Positions 47,230-55,994 of a DNA stretch of 64,000 nt are shown here, piece by piece (the stretch's first letter is position 1; each line of letters begins with the position of its first letter). Where the stretch lies: contig NZ_JASCIS010000022.1 in the NCBI RefSeq assembly GCF_029968015.1, forward strand, positions 62,001-126,000, given 5' to 3'. The translations under genes and the position numbers were made by a program. The notes below the pieces were generated by a model. That model saw nothing but the letters and a program-made list of their open reading frames with translations. It was not told the origin of the DNA and ran no database searches. This stretch comes from Streptomyces luteolus (GTDB lineage Bacteria > Actinomycetota > Actinomycetes > Streptomycetales > Streptomycetaceae).

Positions 47230-50200
47230 CCACGTCCGCATCGCAGGACGCGCAGGCGGCGGATCAGGCCGCGGCGGAACGCCGCCGCAAACGCAAGGAA
47301 CGCGCCGCGAAGAACCGGGCGCCCGAGCCGAAGAACATCGTCAGCGGCGCGGGCCAGCCCCTCGACGCGGGCGTACGCCGGGAGTTGGAGGAACAGCTCG
47401 GCCACGACCTCGGCTCCGTACGGCTGCACACGGACCGGGACGCGGGCACGCTCACCGAGCTGCTCGGCGCGGACGCGGTGGCGGTCGGGCAGGACGTGTT
47501 CTTCGGCGAGGGCAAGTACCAGCCGGGCACGGAGCAGGGGCGTGCGCTGCTCGCGCATGAGCTGTTGCACACGATCCAGAACCCGCACGGCCTGGGTGCG
47601 CTGCGCGCGGGTCGTGACCTGGGCGCGGTGAGTCTGGCGCAGCAGGCGATCGAGCGGGAGGCGGAGTCGGCGGCGCAGGCGCTGGTGGAGCCCACGTCGA
47701 CGGAGCGGGCCGAGGGGGACGGGGCGGCCGTCGACGTCGAGGAGGGCCAGGGCACTCCTGGGTGGCTGCGGTACGCGACGGTCGACGCGGACCGCAGTCG
47801 CGCCGAGCAGATCGACCCGTCGTCCCTGGTGGACCGCCTGGCGAACGACGTGGTGCGCTCGCTGCGCGGCGACCCGGAGGACCTGTCGAAGCGGACCCGC
47901 CGGCGGCTTGCCCGGCTGCCCGAGGAGTTCGTCGACGAAGTTCTCGTACGCCTCGAGAACCGGCTGCTCGGCTCGGAGCACGACCGGGTGCTCGACTTCA
48001 TCGACGAGATCGAGGCGCAGGGCGAGCTGGGCGCCGACTCGGCGGAGTGGGCCGCGCAGGACGCCCCGGCCGTCGAGGCGGACACGGCGGGCGAGTTGCG
48101 GGCGGACCGTACCGCCGAGCAGGAGACGGCCGCGGAGTCGCAGGCCGAAGAGGAACGGCCGGACGCGGCGCCGGGCCCGGAGAAGGACCGGGCCGTAGCG
48201 GACGGCGCGCAGGGCAGCACACCGCAGAACGGCGGTACGCCGCGGAGCGGGAGCACCCCGCAGGGCGCGGATGCGCCGCGCGGGGGCGAGGAGGACCAGC
48301 GGGAGGAACGGCCCGACTCGGCGGCGGAGAGCGGCGGCGGCTCACGGTCACCGGAGCAGACCGGCGGCAAGCAGGAGCAGGGCGGCGAGCAGGGGGCCCA
48401 GGAGTCCGAGGCGCCCGATCAGGAGACGTCGGGCGGTGCCTCCAAGGGCGGCGAGCAGCAGGAGTCCGGCGCGAAGGACTCCCAGCAGAGCGGCTCCGAC
48501 AAGGGCGGCTCGGGCAAGAACGGCTCCGACAAGGGCGGCAAGGACGACGCCGGCAAGGAGGAGAAGGCCGGCGAGCAGGGTGCGGAGCAGCCGGAGCAGC
48601 AGGCGGCGGAGGCAGAGAGCAAGGAGGAGTCGGCCGCCAAGAACCGTCCCGGCGCGGCCGACGCGCTCGCGGCGGGTCAGCGGGCGAAGGAGGAGGACAA
48701 GGCCGGGGCGAAGCAGCCGGAGGGCTCTCCCGCAGTGGGCCGGGACACTCAACTCCCGGGCAGGACCAGCAGGTTGGACGCCGTACGCAACCAGGACCTG
48801 CTGGACGACGAGGAGCGGGCGGACGAGGACCCGTTCGGGTCGGGCAGCGTCTCCGAGGTGGACGTCGGCGGCGCCGAGAAGAGTGCCTGGGACACCAAGC
48901 TGGCCCCGGAGGACTACCTGCCGGAGAAGGACCTCGACGTGTCCGGCGTGCCCACCGCCGACAAGATCGGCCCCGACTCGGCCAGTACGGCCCGGGCCCC
49001 GACGTTCCCTGCTCCCCCGCCGACCAAGGCCGAGAAGGTGCAGGCGGAGCGGGACGCGGAGGACGCCGAGGACGAGCAGGCCGAGGCCGAACCGGAGGCG
49101 GTGGAGGCGGAGGGGGCCGCGGAGCCCGAGCCGTCGGTCGAGACGGAGGGCGGCCCCGAGGGCGACGAGCGGGCGGGCTTGGAGGGCGCCGACCAGCGTC
49201 CTGGTCCGGGCTCACCGTCGAAGGACCCGAAGGACGGGGCCGACCCGAAGGACGGTCCGGCCGCCGCGCAGCGGGTGGCGCAGGAGGCACCGGGCAGGAC
49301 GGAGGGCGGCGGCGAGGCCAAGGAGCCCGCGGCCAAGGAGGAGAAGGGCTCCCCGGCCGCGGGCGACAAGGCGGGGGCGGCCCCGGAGAAGGGTTCCCAG
49401 CAGGCGGCGGGCGGTACGGCGGCCGCCTCGGAGACGGCGGGCAAGGGCGGGGAGTCCAAGAAGGACGAGCAGAAGAACGACGGCCAGCAGAAGTCGGAGT
49501 CGGACCTCGCGTCCAAGGGTCAGGCCGAGCAGGGCGGCGGCGACTCGGCGGGCCAGGCCGACGGTAAGCAGCAGGACGACAAGTCCCCGTCCCCCGCACG
49601 GGATTCACATGTCACCGGCGGCTCGAACGGGGCCGAGACGGGCGGCGCGAGCAGCTCGGCGGAGTCCGGGGCGGCGCAGGGCTCGGGTGCCGAGAAGGAG
49701 ACGCGGGCTGCGTCGCCCAAGGCGACCCCGAAGGAGTCGGAGCCCGCGCCGAAGGACCCACCGAAGCGTACGGCGCAGGAGACGAAGGCGCGTAAGGAAG
49801 AGCCGGCCGCGAAGGACGAACCGGCAGCCGCGTCGCCCAAGGCGGCCCCCGCGCCCAAGGCGCCGGGCGGCGGGGGTGGCGGGGGCGGTGGCGGTGGCGG
49901 TGGCGGTGGCGGTGGCGGTGGCGCCAAGGGAGCCGCTTCCGGCAAGGGCAAGAGCAAGGACTCGCCCCCGGCCCCGAACCTGTCCCAGGTGTCGCCGGAG
50001 GCCGGCCTGTCGTCGGCGTCAAAGCTGAAGCCGCACAGGGCTCTTGAGGCGATGGGCGGCGTGGGCGGTTCGGTGGACCGTACGGTCGGCGACGAGCACA
50101 AGAAGCTCGCCTCGGCGCCGCCGAACGTGGAGCGTCCGGCGGGCTCGCCGCAGACCTTGGAGGGGAAGCCGAAGACCGACGCGCCCGCCCAGTACAACGA

Positions 50201-53200
50201 AGACGCGGCGAAGAAGTCCGACGCGCCCAAGGACGAGAAGGCCGAGGTCAAGGGAGCGAAGAACCCCGAGGGCCAGATCGAGGCCGAGAAGATGGAGGAG
50301 CCCGGCGGCTGGGACACCTTCATGATGGGCCTGGGCTTCGTCGGCGGGAAGCTCGTGAACGGGATCGCGAGCGTTTTCGGCGCCGACGAACCCGTGGTGG
50401 ACGAGCAGAAACTGGCCGCCAAGTTCGCCGGTCTGCCGACGGGGGACGACGCCCTCAAGGAGGCCAAGTCGGGCCAGGCGCCGGGCGTGGAGATGAAGGG
50501 CGCCGCGGACGACAAGGCCAACGAGCAGGGCGAGGCGGTCGACAGCAAGGGCCAGGAAGCGGTCGAGACCGGCCGGGACGACGCCGGCCGCTCGATGGGC
50601 GAGGACCAGGTCTACCCCGACGCGCCCAAGGAGCAGTTGAAGGCCAAGGTGCCGGGCGGCGAGGCCGGCAAGGGCGGGGTGCGTACGGGCAAGGCGTCGA
50701 CGGGCGCGGTGCCCGCGGAGGCCGCGTCGAAGGTGGCCGAGCACGACCGGAAGGCCGAGTTCCAGGGGGCGTTCAGCAAGGGCGCGCAGGGCGTGTCCGA
50801 GGGGCGCAAGACCAAGGACCAGGGCTTCCGCGAGTCGGAGCAGAAGCAGAAACGGCAGGTCAAGACCGAGGTAGCGAAGAGCACCAGGGAACAGGCGGAC
50901 GAGCGCGCGAAGGCCAAGGCCGAGGTCAAGACGGAGCGCGGCACGTGGCGTACGGACCAGGACGCGGAGCTCAAGAAACTCGGCACCAAGAAGTCGGAGC
51001 GCCACAAGAAGGCCCGTACGGACGTCGAGGACGAAGAGAAGAAGACCGACGAGAAGGCGAAGACGGAGGAGAAGGAGAACGACGGGAGGATCCAGAGGAG
51101 GGGCAAGCAGGGCGAGGACGAAGCCAAGAACCACACCAAGACCGCGGCGAACGAGTCGGGGAACTGGGTCTCGAAAGCCTTCGACTGGCTCAAGAAGAAG
51201 GTCATCGAGATCAAGAACAAGATCGTCGAGGCCATCAAGGCCGCTCGTAGGGCGATCGTCGAGAAGATCAAGGAGTTCAAGGAGCGGGTCGAGGGCTGGA
51301 TCAACGCGGCCCGCAAGGCGATCGTCGAAGCGGTCAAGGAACTCATCAAGGACCTGATCGAGTTCGCGAAGAACCTGGTCAAGGCGATCGTCGAGCTGGC
51401 CAAGCGGATCTGGAAGCTCATCACGGACCTGGTCGCCGCGGCGATCGCGTTCGTCACCAAGCTCGCGGCTGCCCTGAAGAAGGCGATCACGGACCTGCTC
51501 GACCGAATCGCGAAGGCGTTGAGCAGCATCCTGAGCGTCCTGAAGAAGATGCTCATGGACGTGGTCAAGGCCGTTGTGGACGCGATCAAGACGGTCCTTG
51601 AGTACGCGTCCAAACTCCTGGGCGCCCTGGGCGAGTTCATGATGATCGCGGTCGACTTCATGTCGGACCCGGGCGGCTGGCTCAGCGGCGCGAAGAACTC
51701 GGCGGTGGACGGCGCGAAGAACCATCTGTTCCGCGAGGTCAAGTCCGCTGTGAAGGACTGGTTCCAGTCCAAGATCGAAGAGATCATCGGTGTCCCGAAG
51801 GCCATCCTGGACAAGCTCATCAAGGGTGGCTACAGCCTGGAGAAGATCGCCAAGGAGACCTGGGACGCGATCGTCCCGATGCTGCCCTTCATCATCGGCG
51901 AGATCGTCATCACGAAGGTGATCGCGAAGCTGATCCCCGGCGCGGGCTGGGTGATGGCTGTCATCGACGCGATCAAGACGGCGATCGGCGCGCTCAGCGA
52001 GATCCTGCGTGCGATAGGCGCGGTCATCGAGTGGCTGAAGTCGGTCCGCAGGGGCGGCGCCGGCGTGCTCTTCGCGAAGGCGGTGGCGGCCGGGATCGTG
52101 GCCCTCCTTGAACTCGCGTACGAGGCTCTGCTCAGCGGCATCGGCAAGTACGTCTCGAAGGTCGGCCGCCGCTTGAAGGGCGTGGCGCAGAAGCTCGGCA
52201 AGGACAAGGGCGGCAACGGGGAGAAGGGCAAGGACGGTTCGGGCGGGGACGACGACAAGGGTAAGAAGCCCGGCCAGGACGGAAAGGCAGGCGACAAGCC
52301 GAAGGACGAGAAGCCGACGACGAAGGACGGCAAGGGCGACCGCCCCGGCGACAAGGACACTCCGGCCAAGCCAGGCCCGTCCACCATGCCGCCCGGCAGG
52401 AGGCCCGCGTCGAAGCCGGACCCGAAGAAGCCGGCGCCCCCGAAGGACAAGGACGACAAGGGCGACGGCAAGAAGGACGCCCCGTCGAAGCCGGGCACGG
52501 ACAAGAAGGACGACGACAAGCCGGACACCCGCCCGACCCCGTCCCCGAAACCCAAGCCGAAGCCGAAGCCGAAGCCGAAGCCTGACCCGGACACGAAGCC
52601 GAAGACGGACCCGGCTCCAGGAACAAAGCCGAAGGACGACAAGGGCAACCCGGACAAACCCAAGGACGACAACGACACGTCCACCCAGCCGAAGGACAAG
52701 GACGGCCCGGGCAAGCCCAAGGATCAGGACGGTTCAGGCAAGCCCAAGGATCAGGACGGTTCGGGCAAGCCCAAGGACAAGGACGCGCCGGGCAAGCCGA
52801 AGGACCAAGACGGCTCAGGCAAGCCCAAGGACAAGGACGGCGACAAGCCGAGCAAGCCGAAGGACAAGGACGGCCCCGGCAAGCCGAAGAACAAGCCGGG
52901 CACGAAGCCGGGCGTACGCAAGGGGCCTGGGAAGACAGGGCCGAAGCCGGGGAAGAGCGGGCCTGGGCGGCCAAAATCCAAGGAAGACAAGGACAGGAAG
53001 AAGAAGGAGGAGGACTCCAAGGAGTCTAAAGATGCGCGGCTGCGGAAGATCGTGGCCCGGATACGCCCGCTGGTGCGAACGATGCTGCGCCGGGGGGTTC
53101 GAAAGGGCATTCTCAACACGGCACTTGGAGGCCTACGACGGGCCTACCGTCTGACTGAACTTACTCTCGAGTCAGGGGCGGGCGCGGCCAAATCCATCAC

Positions 53201-54332
53201 GGCCACGCTCAACCCGTCTGCCAGCGTCGAGGAAGCCGCTGAGGTCCTGCGGGCCTTGGAGATCGTCAGCCACGTGGAGAAGCGCATGGAGGAGGTGCTG
53301 GCGAAGCGGAATCGAAAGCTGACACAGAACGGCCCGATAGTGGATCCCGAGGAGGGCAAGGAAGGACCTGTATCCGTTCGAGATCGGGCCATGGTCGCAG
53401 ACGAGGACACGGACGCCCTCAGCATTCACGCCGCCATGAAGCAGGCAAAGGAAGAGAATCGGGTGAACCGACGGAAAAGGACACCCGAGCAACGGGCGGA
53501 AGAGCAAGCCAACCAGCAGGGAGTTCAGCCCAAGAGTCTCCAGCTCGGAACCAGCTCGGTACAGCTTTCCATACTCAACCGCATGGGCGACCCTGGAGGA
53601 ATCTGGAAGGCGGTCGACCCAGCGACCGACAAACTTTCGGAGGACGCAGCCACTTACGCCCAGCTCCTCGGCGGCCTGGCCAACGACATGGACCCCGGAA
53701 CCTTCAGGAACACCATCACCGCAATCGAGAAGGGGAAATTCAGCACCCTTCCGAGAGATATCAACAGCACGAACGTGGCCCTCCTGGTGTTCATCCGAAT
53801 GAGCGCCGAGGGCCAACGCCGTCCAGCCTCCGCGCATATCGCCAAATCCGAGTTCGAACGCCTCAAAGATCCCAAACGGGACACTCGCAAAGAGCTGGAA
53901 TCCATTGCAGCACGCGGCCCCATGGTCGCAGAGGCAGCCAAACTCGCGTCGACTAAACTCGGACAGACGCTTCGCGACCTTTCCAACGTCGAGGGCGCGG
54001 ACAAGAGGTTGGCTTTCGCCAAGCGTAGAACCCGAGGACTGGACAGACTCACTCCTGCCAACTACCGAGATGCACGCTCCGACCCGAAGGCCAAGAATCC
54101 GTGGAACCGGGAGGATCTGCGCGGGAAGACAAATGACGAACTCCGCGAAATCCTCGAAACCCCCCGCGAGCTCCTGCAAAAGCTGACGAGCTCCATCGAG
54201 CAATCCCTCGAAGAGCTGATGATCCCCGCTGATAAAGCAAAGGACCTAGCAGCCAGCGAAGTGGCGGAGAAGGTGGATGAACTCCTCGTCAGGTGGGGGT
54301 GGCTCGATGACAGCGATATCCGTAAGAAGTAA
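47226..54332 (+). CDS. Giant DUF4157 eCIS-associated protein with candidate C-terminal toxin domain
   Basis: A 2368-residue protein. Layout: basic N terminus; DUF4157 domain about 36-150 with HELLH at 111-115 (HExxH zinc-protease motif); acidic, Gln/Glu/Lys/Gly-rich disorder about 240-1020 including 19 consecutive Gly at 881-899; a small hydrophobic patch (GGWDTFMMGLGFVGGKLVNG) near 1025; charged coiled region about 1100-1310; amphipathic and hydrophobic helices about 1315-1660; a Lys/Pro/Asp linker about 1660-1930 with 9-residue GKPKDQDGS repeats; and a C-terminal domain about 1940-2368 on lower-GC DNA. DUF4157 is linked to eCIS and their toxins. I infer a secreted or loaded effector whose C-terminal domain is an unrecognised toxin; the helical core could also serve as tape measure. 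GTG at 47226 overlaps the previous stop. Confidence 0.85.
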   Translation: MTTSASQDAQAADQAAAERRRKRKERAAKNRAPEPKNIVSGAGQPLDAGVRRELEEQLGHDLGSVRLHTDRDAGTLTELLGADAVAVGQDVFFGEGKYQPGTEQGRALLAHELLHTIQNPHGLGALRAGRDLGAVSLAQQAIEREAESAAQALVEPTSTERAEGDGAAVDVEEGQGTPGWLRYATVDADRSRAEQIDPSSLVDRLANDVVRSLRGDPEDLSKRTRRRLARLPEEFVDEVLVRLENRLLGSEHDRVLDFIDEIEAQGELGADSAEWAAQDAPAVEADTAGELRADRTAEQETAAESQAEEERPDAAPGPEKDRAVADGAQGSTPQNGGTPRSGSTPQGADAPRGGEEDQREERPDSAAESGGGSRSPEQTGGKQEQGGEQGAQESEAPDQETSGGASKGGEQQESGAKDSQQSGSDKGGSGKNGSDKGGKDDAGKEEKAGEQGAEQPEQQAAEAESKEESAAKNRPGAADALAAGQRAKEEDKAGAKQPEGSPAVGRDTQLPGRTSRLDAVRNQDLLDDEERADEDPFGSGSVSEVDVGGAEKSAWDTKLAPEDYLPEKDLDVSGVPTADKIGPDSASTARAPTFPAPPPTKAEKVQAERDAEDAEDEQAEAEPEAVEAEGAAEPEPSVETEGGPEGDERAGLEGADQRPGPGSPSKDPKDGADPKDGPAAAQRVAQEAPGRTEGGGEAKEPAAKEEKGSPAAGDKAGAAPEKGSQQAAGGTAAASETAGKGGESKKDEQKNDGQQKSESDLASKGQAEQGGGDSAGQADGKQQDDKSPSPARDSHVTGGSNGAETGGASSSAESGAAQGSGAEKETRAASPKATPKESEPAPKDPPKRTAQETKARKEEPAAKDEPAAASPKAAPAPKAPGGGGGGGGGGGGGGGGGGGAKGAASGKGKSKDSPPAPNLSQVSPEAGLSSASKLKPHRALEAMGGVGGSVDRTVGDEHKKLASAPPNVERPAGSPQTLEGKPKTDAPAQYNEDAAKKSDAPKDEKAEVKGAKNPEGQIEAEKMEEPGGWDTFMMGLGFVGGKLVNGIASVFGADEPVVDEQKLAAKFAGLPTGDDALKEAKSGQAPGVEMKGAADDKANEQGEAVDSKGQEAVETGRDDAGRSMGEDQVYPDAPKEQLKAKVPGGEAGKGGVRTGKASTGAVPAEAASKVAEHDRKAEFQGAFSKGAQGVSEGRKTKDQGFRESEQKQKRQVKTEVAKSTREQADERAKAKAEVKTERGTWRTDQDAELKKLGTKKSERHKKARTDVEDEEKKTDEKAKTEEKENDGRIQRRGKQGEDEAKNHTKTAANESGNWVSKAFDWLKKKVIEIKNKIVEAIKAARRAIVEKIKEFKERVEGWINAARKAIVEAVKELIKDLIEFAKNLVKAIVELAKRIWKLITDLVAAAIAFVTKLAAALKKAITDLLDRIAKALSSILSVLKKMLMDVVKAVVDAIKTVLEYASKLLGALGEFMMIAVDFMSDPGGWLSGAKNSAVDGAKNHLFREVKSAVKDWFQSKIEEIIGVPKAILDKLIKGGYSLEKIAKETWDAIVPMLPFIIGEIVITKVIAKLIPGAGWVMAVIDAIKTAIGALSEILRAIGAVIEWLKSVRRGGAGVLFAKAVAAGIVALLELAYEALLSGIGKYVSKVGRRLKGVAQKLGKDKGGNGEKGKDGSGGDDDKGKKPGQDGKAGDKPKDEKPTTKDGKGDRPGDKDTPAKPGPSTMPPGRRPASKPDPKKPAPPKDKDDKGDGKKDAPSKPGTDKKDDDKPDTRPTPSPKPKPKPKPKPKPDPDTKPKTDPAPGTKPKDDKGNPDKPKDDNDTSTQPKDKDGPGKPKDQDGSGKPKDQDGSGKPKDKDAPGKPKDQDGSGKPKDKDGDKPSKPKDKDGPGKPKNKPGTKPGVRKGPGKTGPKPGKSGPGRPKSKEDKDRKKKEEDSKESKDARLRKIVARIRPLVRTMLRRGVRKGILNTALGGLRRAYRLTELTLESGAGAAKSITATLNPSASVEEAAEVLRALEIVSHVEKRMEEVLAKRNRKLTQNGPIVDPEEGKEGPVSVRDRAMVADEDTDALSIHAAMKQAKEENRVNRRKRTPEQRAEEQANQQGVQPKSLQLGTSSVQLSILNRMGDPGGIWKAVDPATDKLSEDAATYAQLLGGLANDMDPGTFRNTITAIEKGKFSTLPRDINSTNVALLVFIRMSAEGQRRPASAHIAKSEFERLKDPKRDTRKELESIAARGPMVAEAAKLASTKLGQTLRDLSNVEGADKRLAFAKRRTRGLDRLTPANYRDARSDPKAKNPWNREDLRGKTNDELREILETPRELLQKLTSSIEQSLEELMIPADKAKDLAASEVAEKVDELLVRWGWLDDSDIRKK
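49866..49922 (+). repeat. In-frame poly-glycine tract (19 codons)
   Basis: Nineteen consecutive Gly codons, mostly alternating GGT/GGC, encode residues 881-899 of the giant protein. A slippage-prone, flexible hinge. Confidence 0.9.
52710..52900 (+). repeat. 27-bp in-frame repeats encoding GKPKDQDGS-type units
   Basis: About six degenerate 27-bp units encode GKPKDQDGS/GKPKDKDGP repeats in the linker just before the C-terminal domain of the giant protein. They mark the probable junction between conserved delivery part and variable toxin part. Confidence 0.85.
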
Positions 54333-54350
54333 GAACAGAGAGGCAACAGC

Positions 54351-54926
54351 ATGCCGAGGAGTCGCAGAATGATCCTCAAAGAGGGCGGAGAGCGCGCTTT
54401 CTCACTCCTCGCTGCACGCATGGGGTTCCAACGGGGTGATGAATCCAGGCAGCCATATCAAGACGGTGAAACGCTCACGGTCAACTGGGTGGTGGACGGC
54501 GACCTGCGGGTGACCGTGACCAACGACCAAATCAGCGAATCCACTTACCTTCAGGTCTTTGGCGGAGATCGGGAGAGCGTGGCGGACACCGCTGCAGCAC
54601 TCGCCGATCTGGGCACCTTCAGCTACGAAGAACTCCTGCACACATACCGCACCGCCGAGGACGCCGAGAATCGCGCATCGAGCCTCGTTCGACTGGGCCT
54701 GGGCGCACCGCCGGCCAGAGATGAAGAGTTCAGTTCAGCCATCGCGGAGGGGTTGCAGTCACCCCAGAAGGAACTGCGCAATGCAGGACTGTGGGCAGCT
54801 TCCTACTACGCCCTTCCTGAATTTGCCCCGCTGATCGAGAAAATCGCATCTGCCGAGGATGACGATGACATCAGGGAGACCGCCGAGCTGATGCTTTCGA
54901 TCTATCGCGAGAGGGGGCAAAAATGA
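54351..54926 (+). CDS. Candidate immunity protein for the DUF4157 toxin
   Basis: A 191-residue protein 18 bp after the giant gene (ribosome site AGAGAGG, ATG at 54351), overlapping the next structural gene as ATGA. The N-terminal half has a beta-rich pattern (LTVNWVVDGDLRVTVTNDQI); the C-terminal half looks like two or three alpha-helical HEAT-type repeats (SSLVRLGLGAPPARDEEFSS, LQSPQKELRNAGLWAASYYA, IEKIASAEDDDDIRETAELM). It is acidic overall and encoded by lower-GC DNA like the toxin-like domain (37 of 60 G/C at 54601-54660). It is not a recognised eCIS structural protein. Position, size, acidity and base composition fit a cognate immunity protein; function is inference. Confidence 0.7.
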   Translation: MPRSRRMILKEGGERAFSLLAARMGFQRGDESRQPYQDGETLTVNWVVDGDLRVTVTNDQISESTYLQVFGGDRESVADTAAALADLGTFSYEELLHTYRTAEDAENRASSLVRLGLGAPPARDEEFSSAIAEGLQSPQKELRNAGLWAASYYALPEFAPLIEKIASAEDDDDIRETAELMLSIYRERGQK

Positions 54927-55609
54927 CCCGCTACGCCAACATCCCCAAACCCATCCGCTCCGGAATAGTCCTGGTCGACCCCGAGCTCGGCACCCCCCAA
55001 CGCGTCATCGTGCTCCAGTTCAACCCGGACACCCTGGAGCGGAGCCTCTCCCCGCAGACCGCCGGTAGCGGAGGGGACTCCGGTGGGGGCGGGGCCGGAT
55101 CCGGGGACCGTAACGAAGCCCTGCGCCTCAAGGGCCCCGCCCAGGAGACCTGGAAGTTCACCGCCGAGATCGACGCCACCGACCAGTTCGAGATCGCCGC
55201 GCCCGAAGGGATCCATCCCCAACTGGCCGTGCTGGAAATGCTCGTGCAGCCGACCTCCGCCCAATTACGTGAAGCCAGCCGGCAGACGAAGAAGGGGACC
55301 ATCGAGATCTCCCCGATAGAGATGCCGCTCACCCTCTTCACCTGGGGGAGCAAGCGCGTCATGCCCGTGCGGCTCACCGAACTGTCCATCAACGAGTCCG
55401 CGTTCGATGTCAATCTCAACCCCATCCGGGCCTCCCTCAGCATCGGGCTCAAGGTGCTGACCGTCAGCGATCTGCCCATGGGGCACCGGGGTGCCGAGCT
55501 GTACTACGCGCATCTCGCGCAGAAGGAGCGGCTCGCCGGAGCAGCACGAACGACAGGCCTGGGCTCTCTGGGGCTCAACTCCGGTCACATAGGCGCGGGA
55601 AGGGGCTGA
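54923..55609 (+). CDS. eCIS tube-baseplate junction protein (Cis7-like)
   Basis: A 228-residue protein of the contractile-injection tube/LysM-associated N-terminal family. It opens SGIVLVDPELGTPQRVIVLQ and FNPDTLERSLSPQT, the signature of the phage/eCIS tube-end proteins. It continues WKFTAEIDATDQFEIAAPEG, SPIEMPLTLFTWGSKRVMPV and LTELSINESAFDVNLNPIRA. A Gly/Ser insert (GSGGDSGGGGAGSG) interrupts the domain near residue 50. It probably joins the inner tube to the hub. The LysM gene that completes the Pvc7-type function is separate and follows 11 bp downstream. Confidence 0.88.
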   Translation: MTRYANIPKPIRSGIVLVDPELGTPQRVIVLQFNPDTLERSLSPQTAGSGGDSGGGGAGSGDRNEALRLKGPAQETWKFTAEIDATDQFEIAAPEGIHPQLAVLEMLVQPTSAQLREASRQTKKGTIEISPIEMPLTLFTWGSKRVMPVRLTELSINESAFDVNLNPIRASLSIGLKVLTVSDLPMGHRGAELYYAHLAQKERLAGAARTTGLGSLGLNSGHIGAGRG

Positions 55610-55619
55610 CGGAAACAGC

Positions 55620-55994
55620 ATGAGCACCATGGACGGCATCGAGCCTTACGAGAGCGCACTGGACGCGATACCGGGGGCCCACCCGTACCCCCGCAGCAGC
55701 CGCTACCACGACGCCGAGATAGGCGTGCACCGGCTGCCCGACGGGACCGAAGTCCGGTACGCCAAGCGCCGGTTGCTGCCGCCCCTCGAAGAGGACGAGA
55801 CGCAGACGCACACCGTCAGCACCGGTGAGCGGCCCGATCTGCTCGGGCAGCGGTACTTCGGCGACCCCGGACAGTGGTGGCAGATCGCCGACGCCAACCC
55901 GGTCATCGACCCACGGGAACTCACCGACGAGCCCGGCCACGAGGTCGACATCCCGCTCGCCGGCCACTTCCCCCGAGGGGACCGACGTGGCTGA
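55620..55994 (+). CDS. Small LysM-like baseplate protein
   Basis: A 124-residue protein with a C-terminal LysM-type segment: THTVSTGERPDLLGQRYFGD, then PGQWWQIADANPVIDPRELT, the pattern of gp53/LysM hub proteins in contractile injection systems. The N-terminal half contains a YHDAEIGVHRLPDGTEVRYA beta hairpin. It is expected in the baseplate or hub, next to Cis7. It overlaps the following hub gene by 8 bp, so co-translation is likely. Confidence 0.82.
   Translation: MSTMDGIEPYESALDAIPGAHPYPRSSRYHDAEIGVHRLPDGTEVRYAKRRLLPPLEEDETQTHTVSTGERPDLLGQRYFGDPGQWWQIADANPVIDPRELTDEPGHEVDIPLAGHFPRGDRRG

Noticed and set aside
53144..54240. Minus-strand frames opposite the toxin-like domain as the real genes
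   Set aside because: The plus-strand frame is continuous with the giant gene, has a normal stop and a following ribosome site; the minus-strand frames lack start signals and family features.
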